A stretch of DNA of 64,000 nt from Burkholderia sp. OK233 (GCF_900230185.1 NZ_OCSR01000001.1:930001-994000), one strand, 5' to 3'; positions 49,248 through 58,732 are shown, counted from the first letter of the stretch. The notes: generated by a model from the sequence alone, not told the origin. Numbers and translations: made by a program.

Positions 49248-50717
49248 TTGACCGCTTCCAGCAACGGCTTCTGGCGACACCACAAAGAAGAACAACGCCT
49301 CTCACTCGACGACATCACCGTCGTCGACAAATCTCTCCTCAAGCGGGCCGTCGGCGCCATGGCGCTCGGCAACGCGATGGAATGGTTCGATTTCGGCGTG
49401 TACAGCTATATCGCTGTCACGCTCGGCAAAGTGTTCTTCCCGTCGTCGAACCCGTCCGCCCAGTTGATCGCCACCTTCGGCACCTTCGCCGCGGCGTTCC
49501 TCGTGCGGCCGGTCGGCGGCATGGTGTTCGGGCCGCTGGGCGACCGTATCGGCCGTCAGCGCGTGCTGGCCATGACGATGATCATGATGGCGCTCGGCAC
49601 CTTCGCGATCGGCCTGATTCCGAGCTACGCGACGATCGGCATTTTCGCGCCTGCGTTGCTGCTGGTCGCGCGCCTCGTGCAAGGCTTCTCGACGGGGGGT
49701 GAATACGGCGGCGCCGCGACCTTCATCGCCGAATTCTCGACGGACAAGCGCCGCGGCTTCATGGGCAGCTTCCTCGAGTTCGGCACGCTGATCGGCTATG
49801 TGCTCGGCGCGGGTACGGTCGCGGTTCTCACGGCGACGCTGTCGAATGAGGCGCTGCTCTCGTGGGGCTGGCGTGTGCCGTTCCTGATCGCGGGCCCGCT
49901 GGGTCTGGTGGGTCTCTACATCCGGATGAAGCTCGAAGAAACGCCCGCGTTCAAGAAGCAGGCCGAGCAACGCGAAGCCGAAGACAAGGCGCTCCCGAAG
50001 CAATCGTTCCGTGAACTGCTGATGCAGCAATGGAAGCCGCTTCTGCTGTGCGTCGGCCTCGTGCTGATCTTCAACGTCACCGATTACATGGCGCTCTCAT
50101 ATCTGCCGAGCTATCTGTCGGCAACGCTGCACTTCAACGAAACGCACGGCCTCTTCCTCGTGCTGCTCGTGATGGTGCTGATGATGCCGATGACACTGGC
50201 AGCCGGCCGTCTGTCCGACACGATCGGCCGCAAGCCGGTGATGCTGTTCGGTTGCGTGGGTCTGTTCCTGCTGTCGATTCCCGCGCTGCTGCTGATTCGC
50301 ATGGGTACCGTGCTGCCGGTGTTCGGCGGACTGATGATTCTTGGTGTGCTGCTGTCGTGCTTTACCGGCGTGATGCCGTCGGCGCTGCCGGCGTTGTTCC
50401 CGACGAAGATCCGCTACGGTGCGCTCGCGATCGGATTCAACATTTCGGTGTCGCTGTTCGGCGGGACGACGCCGCTCGTGACGGCATGGCTGGTCGACAG
50501 CACCGGCAATCTGATGATGCCCGCGTACTACCTGATGGGCGCGTCGTTGATCGGTATCGTATCGGTGTTCGCGCTGCGTGAAACAGCCCGCAAGCCGTTG
50601 CTCGGCTCGGGTCCGTGTGTCGCAACGCGCGCGGAAGCGCATGCGGTGCTGCGCGGCGAGCGCGAGGCGGCGGAGATGGATGAAGGTTACGCTTCCGCGG
50701 CAACGGCGCGTGCCTGA
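49248..50717 (+). CDS. proP: ProP-like MFS transporter (metabolite:H+ symporter)
   Basis: A major facilitator transporter of about 489 residues with 12 membrane helices, from the metabolite:H+ symporter family that includes the osmoprotectant carrier ProP. Typical motifs are MALGNAMEWFDFGVYSYIAV, PVGGMVFGPLGDRIGRQRVLAM, QGFSTGGEYGGAATFIAEF and a second-half GRLSDTIGRKPVM. The start is probably TTG at 49248, preceded by GGAG and giving TASSNGFWRHHKEEQRLSLDD; an ATG at 49215 is the alternative. Substrate is likely proline or betaine, but related carriers take citrate or ketoglutarate. The long leader fits osmotic or RNA-level control. Confidence 0.87.
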   Translation: MTASSNGFWRHHKEEQRLSLDDITVVDKSLLKRAVGAMALGNAMEWFDFGVYSYIAVTLGKVFFPSSNPSAQLIATFGTFAAAFLVRPVGGMVFGPLGDRIGRQRVLAMTMIMMALGTFAIGLIPSYATIGIFAPALLLVARLVQGFSTGGEYGGAATFIAEFSTDKRRGFMGSFLEFGTLIGYVLGAGTVAVLTATLSNEALLSWGWRVPFLIAGPLGLVGLYIRMKLEETPAFKKQAEQREAEDKALPKQSFRELLMQQWKPLLLCVGLVLIFNVTDYMALSYLPSYLSATLHFNETHGLFLVLLVMVLMMPMTLAAGRLSDTIGRKPVMLFGCVGLFLLSIPALLLIRMGTVLPVFGGLMILGVLLSCFTGVMPSALPALFPTKIRYGALAIGFNISVSLFGGTTPLVTAWLVDSTGNLMMPAYYLMGASLIGIVSVFALRETARKPLLGSGPCVATRAEAHAVLRGEREAAEMDEGYASAATARA

Positions 50718-50830
50718 TCCTGGGTTGCACCGCGGTCGTTGACCGCCGAAGTTGTACGCGGATCAGCCGCGTATCGCCCGCAGTAACCGGCGGCGGCAGG
50801 CAACCGCAGCAATTCGCGTTAGCGTGTCCG

Positions 50831-50867
50831 AAATCGGGCCGGCAGATTTGCCGGCCCGATTTTTTAT
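50831..50867. terminator. Terminator at the end of proP
   Basis: AAATCGGGCCGGCA (50831-50844), loop GATT and TGCCGGCCCGATTT (50849-50862), with a T run after. The T run overlaps the stop codon of the convergent phosphoesterase gene, so it serves both. Confidence 0.9.
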
Positions 50868-51352
50868 GTCGCCAGAGAATCGAACGTTGCGCTGGCGTGC
50901 GCGCCTTCAATGATTAGCATGCCGGCGGAAATCGGCAACTTGAAACGCCGTGGTCCGGCGCTGCCTGGATTGACGAACAGCACGCCGTCGCGCTCGCTGA
51001 TCGCGGGCTTGTGCGAGTGCCCCGTTACGACCACGCCGATGCCTTCGCTGCGCGGATCGTCCCCTACGTCGGCGATGTCATGCACGACGAGGATCGTCAC
51101 CTGTTGCACGGTCAGCTTGACGTGCGTCGGCAGCGAGGCGACCGGCTCGCCGATGTCGTTATTGCCGCGCACGGCGGTGACCGGCGCGATCTGCGCGAGC
51201 GCATCGAGCACCGCCTGATTGCAGATATCGCCTGCGTGGATGATCGCATCGCAGCCTGCGAGGTACTGCAGGGCTTCGGGACGCACGAGGTTGTGCGTGT
51301 CGGAGATCAGGCCGATTCGGGTAGCTGAGGGGCTTGGGGTACGCGAAGTCAT
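50864..51352 (-). CDS. YfcE-type metallophosphoesterase
   Basis: A 162-residue calcineurin-like phosphoesterase of the YfcE/MJ0936 type. The metal site is complete: IGLISDTHN, IIHAGDI, VRGNND, VVHD and VVTGHSHKP, with NPGSAGPRR after. Such enzymes hydrolyse phosphodiesters with Mn(II); the natural substrate is unknown. The start at 51352 is my choice; the frame begins 18 bases earlier. It stands between proP and a small membrane gene. Confidence 0.92.
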   Translation of the reverse strand: MTSRTPSPSATRIGLISDTHNLVRPEALQYLAGCDAIIHAGDICNQAVLDALAQIAPVTAVRGNNDIGEPVASLPTHVKLTVQQVTILVVHDIADVGDDPRSEGIGVVVTGHSHKPAISERDGVLFVNPGSAGPRRFKLPISAGMLIIEGAHASATFDSLAT

Positions 51353-51440
51353 GATGCCAGTATCGGCCAAACGGTATTAGTCTGCCTGCATCCATTCCGC
51401 GCATTCACCGCGCTTCAGACTGCTCGCCTGGTTCATACGC

Positions 51441-52250
51441 TCAATCTATCTGCTGCGGTTCGACAAGCTCACGCGTCAACGCCTGCACCGGCCGCCTCGC
51501 GCGAAGCAAGCGCCTGGTCGCGCCCTGCACCGCCATCGACACCAGCGCCGCACACGCAAAGCTCAGCCACACACCGTTATGCGGCAACATCGTCGCGGTC
51601 ACGGCGAAGAACGCCGCGAACGAACCGCGGCCGATCACCATGCCGCGCATCAACAACGCGACGAAGTCCGCGCCATGCGTACGCTGGGCCGACACTGCGA
51701 GCACGATGCCGAGCAAAGGAAACACCGACAGCAGCCCGCTCCACGTCGCACCCATCGACGCGGACAGTGTGGTCACCGCCACCGTCAGCAGCCCGCCGGC
51801 GAGCATGCGCAGCGCAAGATCGCCAAGCCCGACTCGCGCCGCCGGCACGTGGCCCGTGACGCGCGGCAAGCCGCTTTGCGAAACGGCGACGGCCACGCAG
51901 CCCGCGGCCACCGCCCACATCAGTCCAGCCGGTAAATGCGTAAGCGACACTGCAACGCCGACCCACCCCAGCATGCCGGCCGTGAGCGCAAGCGGCCATG
52001 CTGAACGCCGGCAAGTCCACGCATAGGCAAAATTGAACGCCTCGGATGCGGCGATCGCCGCAATCGACGCCGCCGACGCCTGCGCCGCGAACGCCGGCCC
52101 ACGCTCCAGCGCGAGCAGCAACACGATCGGCCCGGCCACCACCGGCAGCCCCGCCAGCCATCCCGCCACCGACGGTCCCCGCACACGCCCCGCTACGGTC
52201 AGCGCGGCGAGAAACGCGGGCACCAGTGCAAGCTTGAGCGCAAGAAACAT
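51441..52250 (-). CDS. Hypothetical membrane protein, 269 aa
   Basis: A very hydrophobic 269-residue protein with about eight helices (for example FLALKLALVPAFLAALTVAG, WLAGLPVVAGPIVLLLALE, LPAGLMWAVAAGCVAVAV, GLLSVFPLLGIVLAVSA and SFAAFFAVTATMLP). I do not recognise a named family. GWLAGLPVVAGPIVLLLALERG and FPLLGIVLAVSAQR are candidate signature blocks. It starts two bases after the stop of the TMEM175-like gene upstream, so the two form a tight operon. Confidence 0.8.
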   Translation of the reverse strand: MFLALKLALVPAFLAALTVAGRVRGPSVAGWLAGLPVVAGPIVLLLALERGPAFAAQASAASIAAIAASEAFNFAYAWTCRRSAWPLALTAGMLGWVGVAVSLTHLPAGLMWAVAAGCVAVAVSQSGLPRVTGHVPAARVGLGDLALRMLAGGLLTVAVTTLSASMGATWSGLLSVFPLLGIVLAVSAQRTHGADFVALLMRGMVIGRGSFAAFFAVTATMLPHNGVWLSFACAALVSMAVQGATRRLLRARRPVQALTRELVEPQQID

Positions 52251-52252
52251 GC

Positions 52253-52828
52253 TTACGCTTCCATCAGGTGTTCGATGCGCCGGTCAGGTATCAGCCACCA
52301 GGCCGCAGCCAGCGTGTAGAGCGCGGCCGAGAGCCACGGCTGAACGAATGCCAGCGCCATGCCCGCCAGATAGATGATGACTGAAACCTTGCCCTTGAAG
52401 TCGTTGCCGACCGCCTTCGCGATCGTCGAGTCGGTGCCGTGTTCGCGGATCAGCACGCGGGTCAGAATGAAATACGCAATCGCCGACATGAACAGCACCG
52501 CGCCGTACATTGCGGTCGGCCAGGCGGCGAGATGGTTTTCACCGACCCAATGCGTGACGGCCGGCAGCAGCGACAGCCAGAACAACAGATGGAGATTGGC
52601 CCAGAGCACCGCGCCGTTGACCTTCTGCACGGTATGGAACAGGTGGTGATGATTGTTCCAGTAGATGCCGACGTAGATGAAACTCAGCACGTAGGCGCAG
52701 AACACGGGAATCACGGGGCGCAGCGCGGCGAGATCGAAGCCGTCCGGCACCTTCAATTCGAGCACCATGATCGTGATGATGATGGCGATCACGCCATCGC
52801 TGAAGGCTTCGACGCGTCCCTTGCCCAT
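52253..52828 (-). CDS. TMEM175-type potassium channel family protein
   Basis: A 191-residue membrane protein of the TMEM175 (DUF1211) family. The hallmark RVEAFSDGVIAIIITIMVLEL forms the pore-lining first helix. Later blocks are YWNNHHHLFH and NLHLLFWLSLLPAVTHWVGE. Bacterial TMEM175 proteins form leak potassium channels. The start at 52828 gives MGKGRVEAFSDG; the frame is open upstream. It is tightly linked to the downstream hypothetical membrane gene. Confidence 0.88.
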   Translation of the reverse strand: MGKGRVEAFSDGVIAIIITIMVLELKVPDGFDLAALRPVIPVFCAYVLSFIYVGIYWNNHHHLFHTVQKVNGAVLWANLHLLFWLSLLPAVTHWVGENHLAAWPTAMYGAVLFMSAIAYFILTRVLIREHGTDSTIAKAVGNDFKGKVSVIIYLAGMALAFVQPWLSAALYTLAAAWWLIPDRRIEHLMEA

Positions 52829-53006
52829 CGGTCGGTTTCCTGATTGTGTAGTCGCGATTGTGAAGACCTGTGCTGGCGGGCATGGCACACCGCAATTGCC
52901 CGCCGGAGCCGCAGTATGCGGGACTGCCCGGGCAGGTCCGCACGCCGCCGATTATCGGCGATGACAACGGGACTTGTCGAATGCCGGCCGGCGGCGCATG
53001 CACGCC

Positions 53007-53393
53007 TCACCTTATCAGCGCACCCCGCTCGTCCAACATCTGACGAAGAATGCTGCGATGGCACCGGCTTTCGTCCTCGCAGTAACAACCGACGGAAAAG
53101 TTTGTCGTTTTTGACAAGGCGGCAAGCAGGTCCAATACCTTGCTGGCGTCACCACCATTCATCTCCATGCGGAATTTTTTCGCAAACGCGGCCCAATCGC
53201 GATCGCTCGTAACCGCCTTTGCTTCTTTGACCAACTCCGCGTCAGGCGACAGATTAGGCAGCCACACGTCGTAATAGTCGCGGGTGGCGAATTCGGTCCG
53301 GGGTACGCCGCGCGGCGGTCGCCGAACGGTACCGATACGCAGCCCTTCGTCGGCCGCTCTCGGAGACCCAAGCTGGACGATGCTGATGCTCAT
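53007..53393 (-). CDS. DUF488 family protein
   Basis: A 128-residue DUF488 protein: MSISIVQLGSPRAADEGLRIGTVRRPPRGVPR at the start, YYDVWLPNLSPDAELVKEAK in the middle and the conserved GCYCEDESRCHRSILRQML near the end, with its Cys/His cluster. The function is unknown, though the cysteine-rich tail suggests metal binding or redox chemistry. No signal peptide is seen. It may share a transcript with the acidic hypothetical gene 86 bp upstream on the same strand. Confidence 0.87.
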   Translation of the reverse strand: MSISIVQLGSPRAADEGLRIGTVRRPPRGVPRTEFATRDYYDVWLPNLSPDAELVKEAKAVTSDRDWAAFAKKFRMEMNGGDASKVLDLLAALSKTTNFSVGCYCEDESRCHRSILRQMLDERGALIR

Positions 53394-53479
53394 GTTTTTT
53401 TCCTGATCCGTGGTGGACTCGCGACCGTCCCCCCGTCGGGTCGATCAACGCCGCTCGTCAGTGGTTCTGCGATGCAGGC

Positions 53480-53797
53480 TCAGCGTCTCAAGCCCTTCAT
53501 GGCCTCGATTTCCATCGCGGCGTTCCGCTCTTCGCTCGCCTCGATCGGGTCCATCGCCTCGTCGATCGAAGCCGCCGCACGTTCCGCGGCTGCTTTCGTT
53601 TCGTCGAAGCCGGAATCGAATTCTCCGTCGTCATCGCCCGGCGGTTCCAGCATGTCTCGAAGCATGGATGCCAGTTCTGGCGTGTCCCACTCCGCGCCCT
53701 GTTGCTTCTGCTTTTTTATGTAGTGTCTGACTTCCGCGTCCTGTTCCGGGGTCAACGGAAGACCGCGAAAAGTGCTTTTGGGGTCAGCATCAGTCAT
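53480..53797 (-). CDS. Hypothetical acidic protein, 105 aa
   Basis: A small acidic soluble protein, MTDADPKSTFRGLPLTPEQD, with EVRHYIKKQKQQGAEWDTPELASMLRDMLEPP and a Glu/Ala-rich C-terminal helix. I recognise no family. Its strand and position suggest co-transcription with the DUF488 gene. The helical parts look like a small adaptor or antitoxin-like protein, but no partner toxin is visible, so I assign no function. Confidence 0.7.
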   Translation of the reverse strand: MTDADPKSTFRGLPLTPEQDAEVRHYIKKQKQQGAEWDTPELASMLRDMLEPPGDDDGEFDSGFDETKAAAERAAASIDEAMDPIEASEERNAAMEIEAMKGLRR

Positions 53798-53865
53798 GAT
53801 CTCGCTCCAGGATACGTGCCAGTTTGAGTTTAATCCCGTTACGGCGACGTGATCTCAGCTATCGG

Positions 53866-54213
53866 TCAGCGGCAAACGCCAGGATAGTACACCGCCAGCC
53901 ACACGCTCGGCTCCGTGTCGCTCGTCCATGCCACCCGATGCCGGCAATGCGCGTCGATCAGCACGTGGTCGCCCGGTTTCATCGGGTGCAGCTCACGCTC
54001 GCCTTCGAACTCAAGCGTCGCCGCGCCGCTCAGCAGCACGACCCACTCGGCGCGCGGACTGTCATACCAGAAGCCCGGCGGGCTTGCGTGCCCCCGCGAG
54101 ACGATCCGCTCGATGCTCACGCCGCTTTCTTCCACGAGCGCGTCGACCTGCTCGTCAGGGCCCGCTGGCGCGCTGACATCGAAGAGGTTGCCGTTGCTGA
54201 TCATGCGTTTCAT
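53866..54213 (-). CDS. Cupin-domain protein
   Basis: A single-domain cupin of about 115 residues: PPGFWYDSPRAEWVVLLSGAATLEFEG and LHPMKPGDHVLIDAHCRHRVAW hold the two cupin motifs, with the metal-binding His/Glu positions largely kept. The chosen start is ATG at 54213 (MKRMISNGNLFDV); ATG at 54204 is possible. The substrate is unknown. It lies 90 bp downstream of the flavin reductase-like gene on the same strand. Confidence 0.83.
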   Translation of the reverse strand: MKRMISNGNLFDVSAPAGPDEQVDALVEESGVSIERIVSRGHASPPGFWYDSPRAEWVVLLSGAATLEFEGERELHPMKPGDHVLIDAHCRHRVAWTSDTEPSVWLAVYYPGVCR

Positions 54214-54303
54214 CGCTTGTGCTCCGACTATGCTCGCTACCTGAGTTCGCTGCACGTTTTCGCCAATCGCGCTCGTCCCCCGGCTTGCCACCGGGGGCAC
54301 CGC

Positions 54304-55704
54304 TCATTTCATCGGCTTGAGTCCATCGAGCAAAGTCGGCACCAGTTCGCTGATGGTCGGATGAATGTGCATGGCGTAATGCAAGGTCGGATACGATGCA
54401 CCGGCCGTCATGATGTCGACGAACGTGTGCAGCGCTTCGTCGCCTTCGATGCCGTGGATCGTCGCGCCCAGAATCTGCCTGCTTTGCGGGTCGACCAGCA
54501 CCTTCATGAAACCGTCGGTCTCGCCGCGTTCGCGCGCGCGGCCCACCCGCGTCATCGGCATGGTGGCGATCAGCGCCTCGCGGCCGCCTTTACGCACGTC
54601 GGTCTCCGAAAGCCCGACGCGCGCGAGCGGCGGGTCGACGAACACCGCATACGTCATGATCCGCGTATCGACGCTGCGCGCGCCGCCGTCGAGCAGATTG
54701 GCGGCGACGATCTGGAAATCATCGTAGGAAGTGTGCGTAAAGGCGCCGCGTCCGTTGATGTCGCCGATCGCCCAGACGCCCGGCACGTTGGTGCGCAACT
54801 GGCCGTCGACGGGAATCATGCCGTGCTTGTCCGTCGCGATGCCGGCGGCGTCGAGGCCGAGGTCGTCGGTATTCGGTTCGCGGCCGGTGGCGAACAGCAG
54901 GTGCGACGCTTCGAGCGCGGGAATGTTCTGCTCAAAGCCGACGCACACCTCGTTCTCGTGATGCGGATGCGGTTCGACCCGCGAAGGCTGCACACCAAAG
55001 ACAAACTCGATCCCTTCACGCGCCAGTACCTTCTGCACGGAGCTGGCGAAGTCGGCATCTTCGCGCGTAAGCACGCGCTCGCCGCGCACCAGCACCGTCA
55101 CCCGGCTGCCGAAGCGGCGAAAAATCTGCGCGAATTCGAGCGCGATATAGCTGCCGCCGACAATCGCCAGATGGTCCGGCAATTCCGTCAGTTCGAGCAG
55201 GTTGGAGTTGGTGTAGTAGCGAACGCGCTCAAGGCCTTTGAGCGGCGGCACGACTGCGCGCGTGCCGGTATTGATGAAGATTTCGTCGGCGCTGAGTTCG
55301 TCCTGCACCGAGCCGTCCGGGCCGCTGATGGCGAGCGTATGCGCGCCGGTGAAGCGCGCGTGGCCAGTGAAGACGGTGACGTTATCCGAACCGCGCAGCC
55401 ATTTCTCGACGCCGTCGCGCGATTGGCCGATGACCCTGTCCTTGCGCGCCTTGACCGCTGCCAGATCGACGCTGACCGCCCCGCTCACCTGCACGCCCAG
55501 GTCCGCGGCGTGGCGTGCCACGTGGGCCGCGCGGGCGCTGGCCACATACGACTTGGTGGGTGTGCAGCCGACATTCACGCAGGTTCCGCCGAAGGCCCCG
55601 CGTTCAATGACCGCAGTTTTACGGCCGCTTTGACCGAGACGGACAGCCAGCGGCGTCCCGCCTTGTCCCGTACCGATCACGACTGCGTCGAAGTGCTGTG
55701 GCAT
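54304..55704 (-). CDS. FAD pyridine nucleotide-disulfide oxidoreductase (mercuric reductase-like)
   Basis: A 466-residue flavoprotein of the class I disulfide reductase family. FAD-binding VVIGTGQGGTPLA, the redox disulfide GGTCVNVGCTPTK, the NAD-binding VGGSYIALEFAQIF and the AIGDINGRG block are complete. The C-terminal interface has MHIHPTISELVPTLL with the catalytic His. There is no N-terminal metal-binding domain or C-terminal Cys pair, and no mer genes are nearby, so true mercury reduction is unlikely. Dihydrolipoyl dehydrogenase-like or other thiol reductase activity is more probable. Confidence 0.88.
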   Translation of the reverse strand: MPQHFDAVVIGTGQGGTPLAVRLGQSGRKTAVIERGAFGGTCVNVGCTPTKSYVASARAAHVARHAADLGVQVSGAVSVDLAAVKARKDRVIGQSRDGVEKWLRGSDNVTVFTGHARFTGAHTLAISGPDGSVQDELSADEIFINTGTRAVVPPLKGLERVRYYTNSNLLELTELPDHLAIVGGSYIALEFAQIFRRFGSRVTVLVRGERVLTREDADFASSVQKVLAREGIEFVFGVQPSRVEPHPHHENEVCVGFEQNIPALEASHLLFATGREPNTDDLGLDAAGIATDKHGMIPVDGQLRTNVPGVWAIGDINGRGAFTHTSYDDFQIVAANLLDGGARSVDTRIMTYAVFVDPPLARVGLSETDVRKGGREALIATMPMTRVGRARERGETDGFMKVLVDPQSRQILGATIHGIEGDEALHTFVDIMTAGASYPTLHYAMHIHPTISELVPTLLDGLKPMK

Positions 55705-55892
55705 GGCAGATCTCCCGAGGCTGGGGTGCAGGTCGTAGCATCTTACCCTCAGCGCCTCGCGTTGCCTTTATCGCCCCTTCTCGTTGCTTCTGTTGCGCGC
55801 GGTGACGTTCGCGCGCCGGTTGCCGATCTGCTTTCGCGCCGCCGATGGGCCGGCGCAGCCGATTGGTGGGAATTGCGCCCGGTTGGTTGTGT

Positions 55893-56081
55893 TCAGGCGT
55901 GGCAATGCACGGCGCAGATCAACTCGCGCGAGCGTTGCAGCGCGGCCTGGGCGCCGCGCGCCGCGACCACCCAGCCGACCTGGCCGAGGTTGAAATCCTG
56001 CGACACCATCACCTGCATGAGGGCGACCATCGGCAGGATCACCGCTGGTCGATAAAGCTGGTTTTGAATCAAGGCTGGCAT
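55893..56081 (-). CDS. Small hypothetical protein, 62 aa
   Basis: A 62-residue product, MPALIQNQLYRPAVILPMVA, with a hydrophobic stretch in the first half and RGAQAALQRSRELICAVHCHA at the end. The ATG at 56081 has an excellent GGGAG ribosome site, the main reason I accept it. I do not recognise the family; a conserved Burkholderia small protein is possible. Confidence 0.55.
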   Translation of the reverse strand: MPALIQNQLYRPAVILPMVALMQVMVSQDFNLGQVGWVVAARGAQAALQRSRELICAVHCHA

Positions 56082-56207
56082 AACGGCTCCCGTCGCGCTG
56101 GGCCGCTTCGGCACGGCGCGGAATGTACATTCGATGGGAGGATTTTAGGGAGACCGGGGGCGCGGATAAATACCCGGAACGCGAAGGCACTTGTTTGCGA
56201 AACTGAA

Positions 56208-56245
56208 CAATCGAATCTGGACCCCGCGGCCGTGGGGTCCGATTG
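56208..56245. terminator. Hairpin downstream of the GGDEF-EAL gene
   Basis: GGACCCC (56219-56225) pairs with GGGGTCC (56234-56240), with outer CAATC/GATTG (56208-56212 and 56241-56245). It has no T run, so termination is weak or factor-dependent. Confidence 0.4.
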
Positions 56246-56311
56246 CTGTATTAGCCACTCGGGCGAAGTGGGTTTGCGGCGCCCGCGGCCATGGCCGGAG
56301 ACTCAGGACAG

Positions 56312-58621
56312 CTATGAAGCGCTGGCCAGCCCCACCTGCGCGTCATGCAAGCTACGTGCATAAGCGCTCGCCCCCACAGGCCGGCTATAAAAATACCCCT
56401 GCTGCTTGTCGCAAGCGATCCCGCGCAAAAACGCCGCCTGCTCGGCGGTCTCCACGCCTTCCGCCGTGACGTTCATTCCGAGCGAATGGGCCATCGCCAC
56501 CACCGCCTGCGTGATCGCGATCGAATCGCGATGATCCGGCAACCCCGCGACGAAGGAACGGTCGATCTTCAGGTTATGCAGCGGAAACCGCTTCAAATAC
56601 GACAGTGACGAATAACCGGTGCCGAAATCGTCGACGGAAATCCGTACGCCCATCGCGCTCAACGCAGTGAGCATCGGCAGGACGGCGTCGCTGTCGCTCA
56701 TCAACAGCCGCTCGGTAATCTCCAGCTCCAGCGCCTCAGGCTCGAGCCCGGACTGCTCGAGACAGCGCTCGATCCGTTCCACCAGCCCGCCTTTGAACTG
56801 GCGCGGCGACAGATTCACCGCGACGATCAAATCCGGCGCCAGCGTGCGCCGCCATTGCGCGACCTGCTCGCAGGCCCGCGCCAGCACCCAGGAACCGATC
56901 TCGACGATCAGGCCGGCGTCTTCGGCCACGGGGATGAATTCCACCGGCGAGACGTTACCCAGCTCGCTGTTGTACCAGCGCAGCAGCGCCTCGGCGCCGA
57001 TCGTGCGGCCGCACTGACTGTCGACGATCGGTTGATACACGAGGCTCAGTTCATCCGTGGCAAGTGCGCGCCGCAACGCCTGCTCGATCATGAAGCGGCG
57101 TTGCAGATGCTGATTCAGCTCGGCGGTGAAGAACTGAAAATTGTTGCGGCCGCATTGTTTCGCGTGGTACATCGCCGAGTCGGCGTTGCGCATCAACGTG
57201 GGCACGTCCTGGCCGTCCTCGGGAAACAGACTGATGCCGATCGACGCGCCCATGTAGTACTCGTTGTCCGCCACTGCGAACGGTACCGCGATCGTGTCGA
57301 GAATGCGCTGGGCGAGCGCGATCAGCCGGCCCGTGTTTTCGTAAGCGCTGACCACGATCACGAATTCGTCGCCGCCCACGCGCGCGAGCGTATCGTCGCG
57401 CGCGACACACGCCGACAGCCGCTCCGCCACGCTGCACAGAAGCGCATCACCGGCCTCGTGACCGGCGGTGTCGTTGACCTTCTTGAAACCGTCCAGATCG
57501 ACGAACAGCACGGCGACCCGCGCCAGCTCGCCCATCCCGGCCACCTCACCCGGCGTGAACAGATCGCGCATTCGCTCGGCCAGGTAGGCGCGGTTGTAAA
57601 GGCCCGTGAGCGGATCGCGGGTGGCCAGAAACTTGAGCTGCCGTTGCGCCTCGCGCACCGGCCCGATGTCGGTGAACGAGATCAGCACCGAGCTGGGTTC
57701 GCTGTCGCCCGGTTTGATGATCGGCACGACATTCTCAGTAATCCAGACGACATCGCCGTCCGTCAGCTCCAGACCGATCGTAACGCCGAGCTTGGGTTTG
57801 CCGGTCGCCAGCACCTGACTGGTCGGACGATCGGCGTCGGTGACGATGGAACCGTCCTCGTGATACGCACGCACCATAACCGTCAGAATGTCGAGGCCGA
57901 TCAGGTCCGCGCTCGCCCGCAGAATGCGTTGCGCACTCGGATTGCAGGCCAGCACCACGCCGTCGCGCGACTGCACGATGATGCCTTCGTTGAGATGGTT
58001 GACTACCAGCCGGTGATGCTCCTCGCTGTGCGCGAGGCGTTGCGCCATCGCGTCCTGATGAACGGCGAGACCGACACTGTGGCTGATGTCGTGGAGCATC
58101 GCCGCTTCTTCGGCGCTCGGTCGGCGCGACGTGCGGTAATAGACCGCGAACGCACCCAGCACCGTGCCGGCATCGTTTTCAAACGGCACCGACCAGCACG
58201 CGCGCAAACCGAGCGGCAACGCGAGGTGCCGGAAATCGGCCCACAGCGGATCAGTTTCGATATCTTCGACGGCGACCATGTGCCGCTCGTACATCGCGGT
58301 GCCGCAGGACCCGGCTCGCGGGCCGATCGGGACACCGTCGATCGCGGCACTGAAGTGCGCCGGCAGCGAAGGCGCGCCGCCCACGCGTGCGCGTACTCCG
58401 TCCGCGTCCAGTAGCAGGATCGAACAGGTCGCGCCATCGCCCAGCAGCGCTTCCGCGCGGCGGCATACTTCATCGAGCAATTCCGGCAGCGGTGTGTTGC
58501 GGGTGATCAGCCGCAACACCGTACGCTCCGACGCCAGCACCCCCTCGGCCCGATCCGGCCCGTAGCGGGTGCCCTCAGGCGTTGCTCCCATCGTGCAATC
58601 TGATGTCGCTTCGCGTGTCAT
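56312..58621 (-). CDS. GAF-PAS-GGDEF-EAL cyclic-di-GMP protein
   Basis: A 769-residue cytoplasmic signalling protein. The order is GAF (about 25-180), PAS (about 190-300, with LVVNHLNEGIIVQSRDG), GGDEF (about 310-470) and EAL (about 490-755). The cyclase site VGGDEFVIV is intact; I see no canonical RxxD inhibitory site. The phosphodiesterase site also looks intact: AEALLRW, LEITERLL, DDFGTGYSSLSYLKR, KIDRSFV and TAEGVET. Either activity could dominate. The GAF domain may sense a small ligand. I start it at ATG 58621 with AGGGGGC before it; a GTG at 58642 is the alternative. It has no linked partner. Confidence 0.92.
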   Translation of the reverse strand: MTREATSDCTMGATPEGTRYGPDRAEGVLASERTVLRLITRNTPLPELLDEVCRRAEALLGDGATCSILLLDADGVRARVGGAPSLPAHFSAAIDGVPIGPRAGSCGTAMYERHMVAVEDIETDPLWADFRHLALPLGLRACWSVPFENDAGTVLGAFAVYYRTSRRPSAEEAAMLHDISHSVGLAVHQDAMAQRLAHSEEHHRLVVNHLNEGIIVQSRDGVVLACNPSAQRILRASADLIGLDILTVMVRAYHEDGSIVTDADRPTSQVLATGKPKLGVTIGLELTDGDVVWITENVVPIIKPGDSEPSSVLISFTDIGPVREAQRQLKFLATRDPLTGLYNRAYLAERMRDLFTPGEVAGMGELARVAVLFVDLDGFKKVNDTAGHEAGDALLCSVAERLSACVARDDTLARVGGDEFVIVVSAYENTGRLIALAQRILDTIAVPFAVADNEYYMGASIGISLFPEDGQDVPTLMRNADSAMYHAKQCGRNNFQFFTAELNQHLQRRFMIEQALRRALATDELSLVYQPIVDSQCGRTIGAEALLRWYNSELGNVSPVEFIPVAEDAGLIVEIGSWVLARACEQVAQWRRTLAPDLIVAVNLSPRQFKGGLVERIERCLEQSGLEPEALELEITERLLMSDSDAVLPMLTALSAMGVRISVDDFGTGYSSLSYLKRFPLHNLKIDRSFVAGLPDHRDSIAITQAVVAMAHSLGMNVTAEGVETAEQAAFLRGIACDKQQGYFYSRPVGASAYARSLHDAQVGLASAS

Positions 58622-58732
58622 TTGTGCGCCCCCTAACCCCACATCGGCAAGTTAGTGTACGCGGCGCACCGGGGTTTACGCGAGGCTAGCGCACTTTAAT
58701 TGCGATGCATAGCGCGCGAAGCGTGTGGCCGG

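Noticed and set aside
53480..53797. Acidic hypothetical protein as an antitoxin
   Set aside because: The adjacent DUF488 protein has no toxin features, so there is no support for a toxin-antitoxin pair.
54304..55704. Mercuric reductase as a resistance gene
   Set aside because: The metal-binding N-terminal domain and C-terminal cysteine pair are missing and no mer genes are nearby.
53824..56055. 743-residue plus-strand frame across the cupin and flavin reductase genes
   Set aside because: It spans two well-supported minus-strand genes and their spacer and has no family character.
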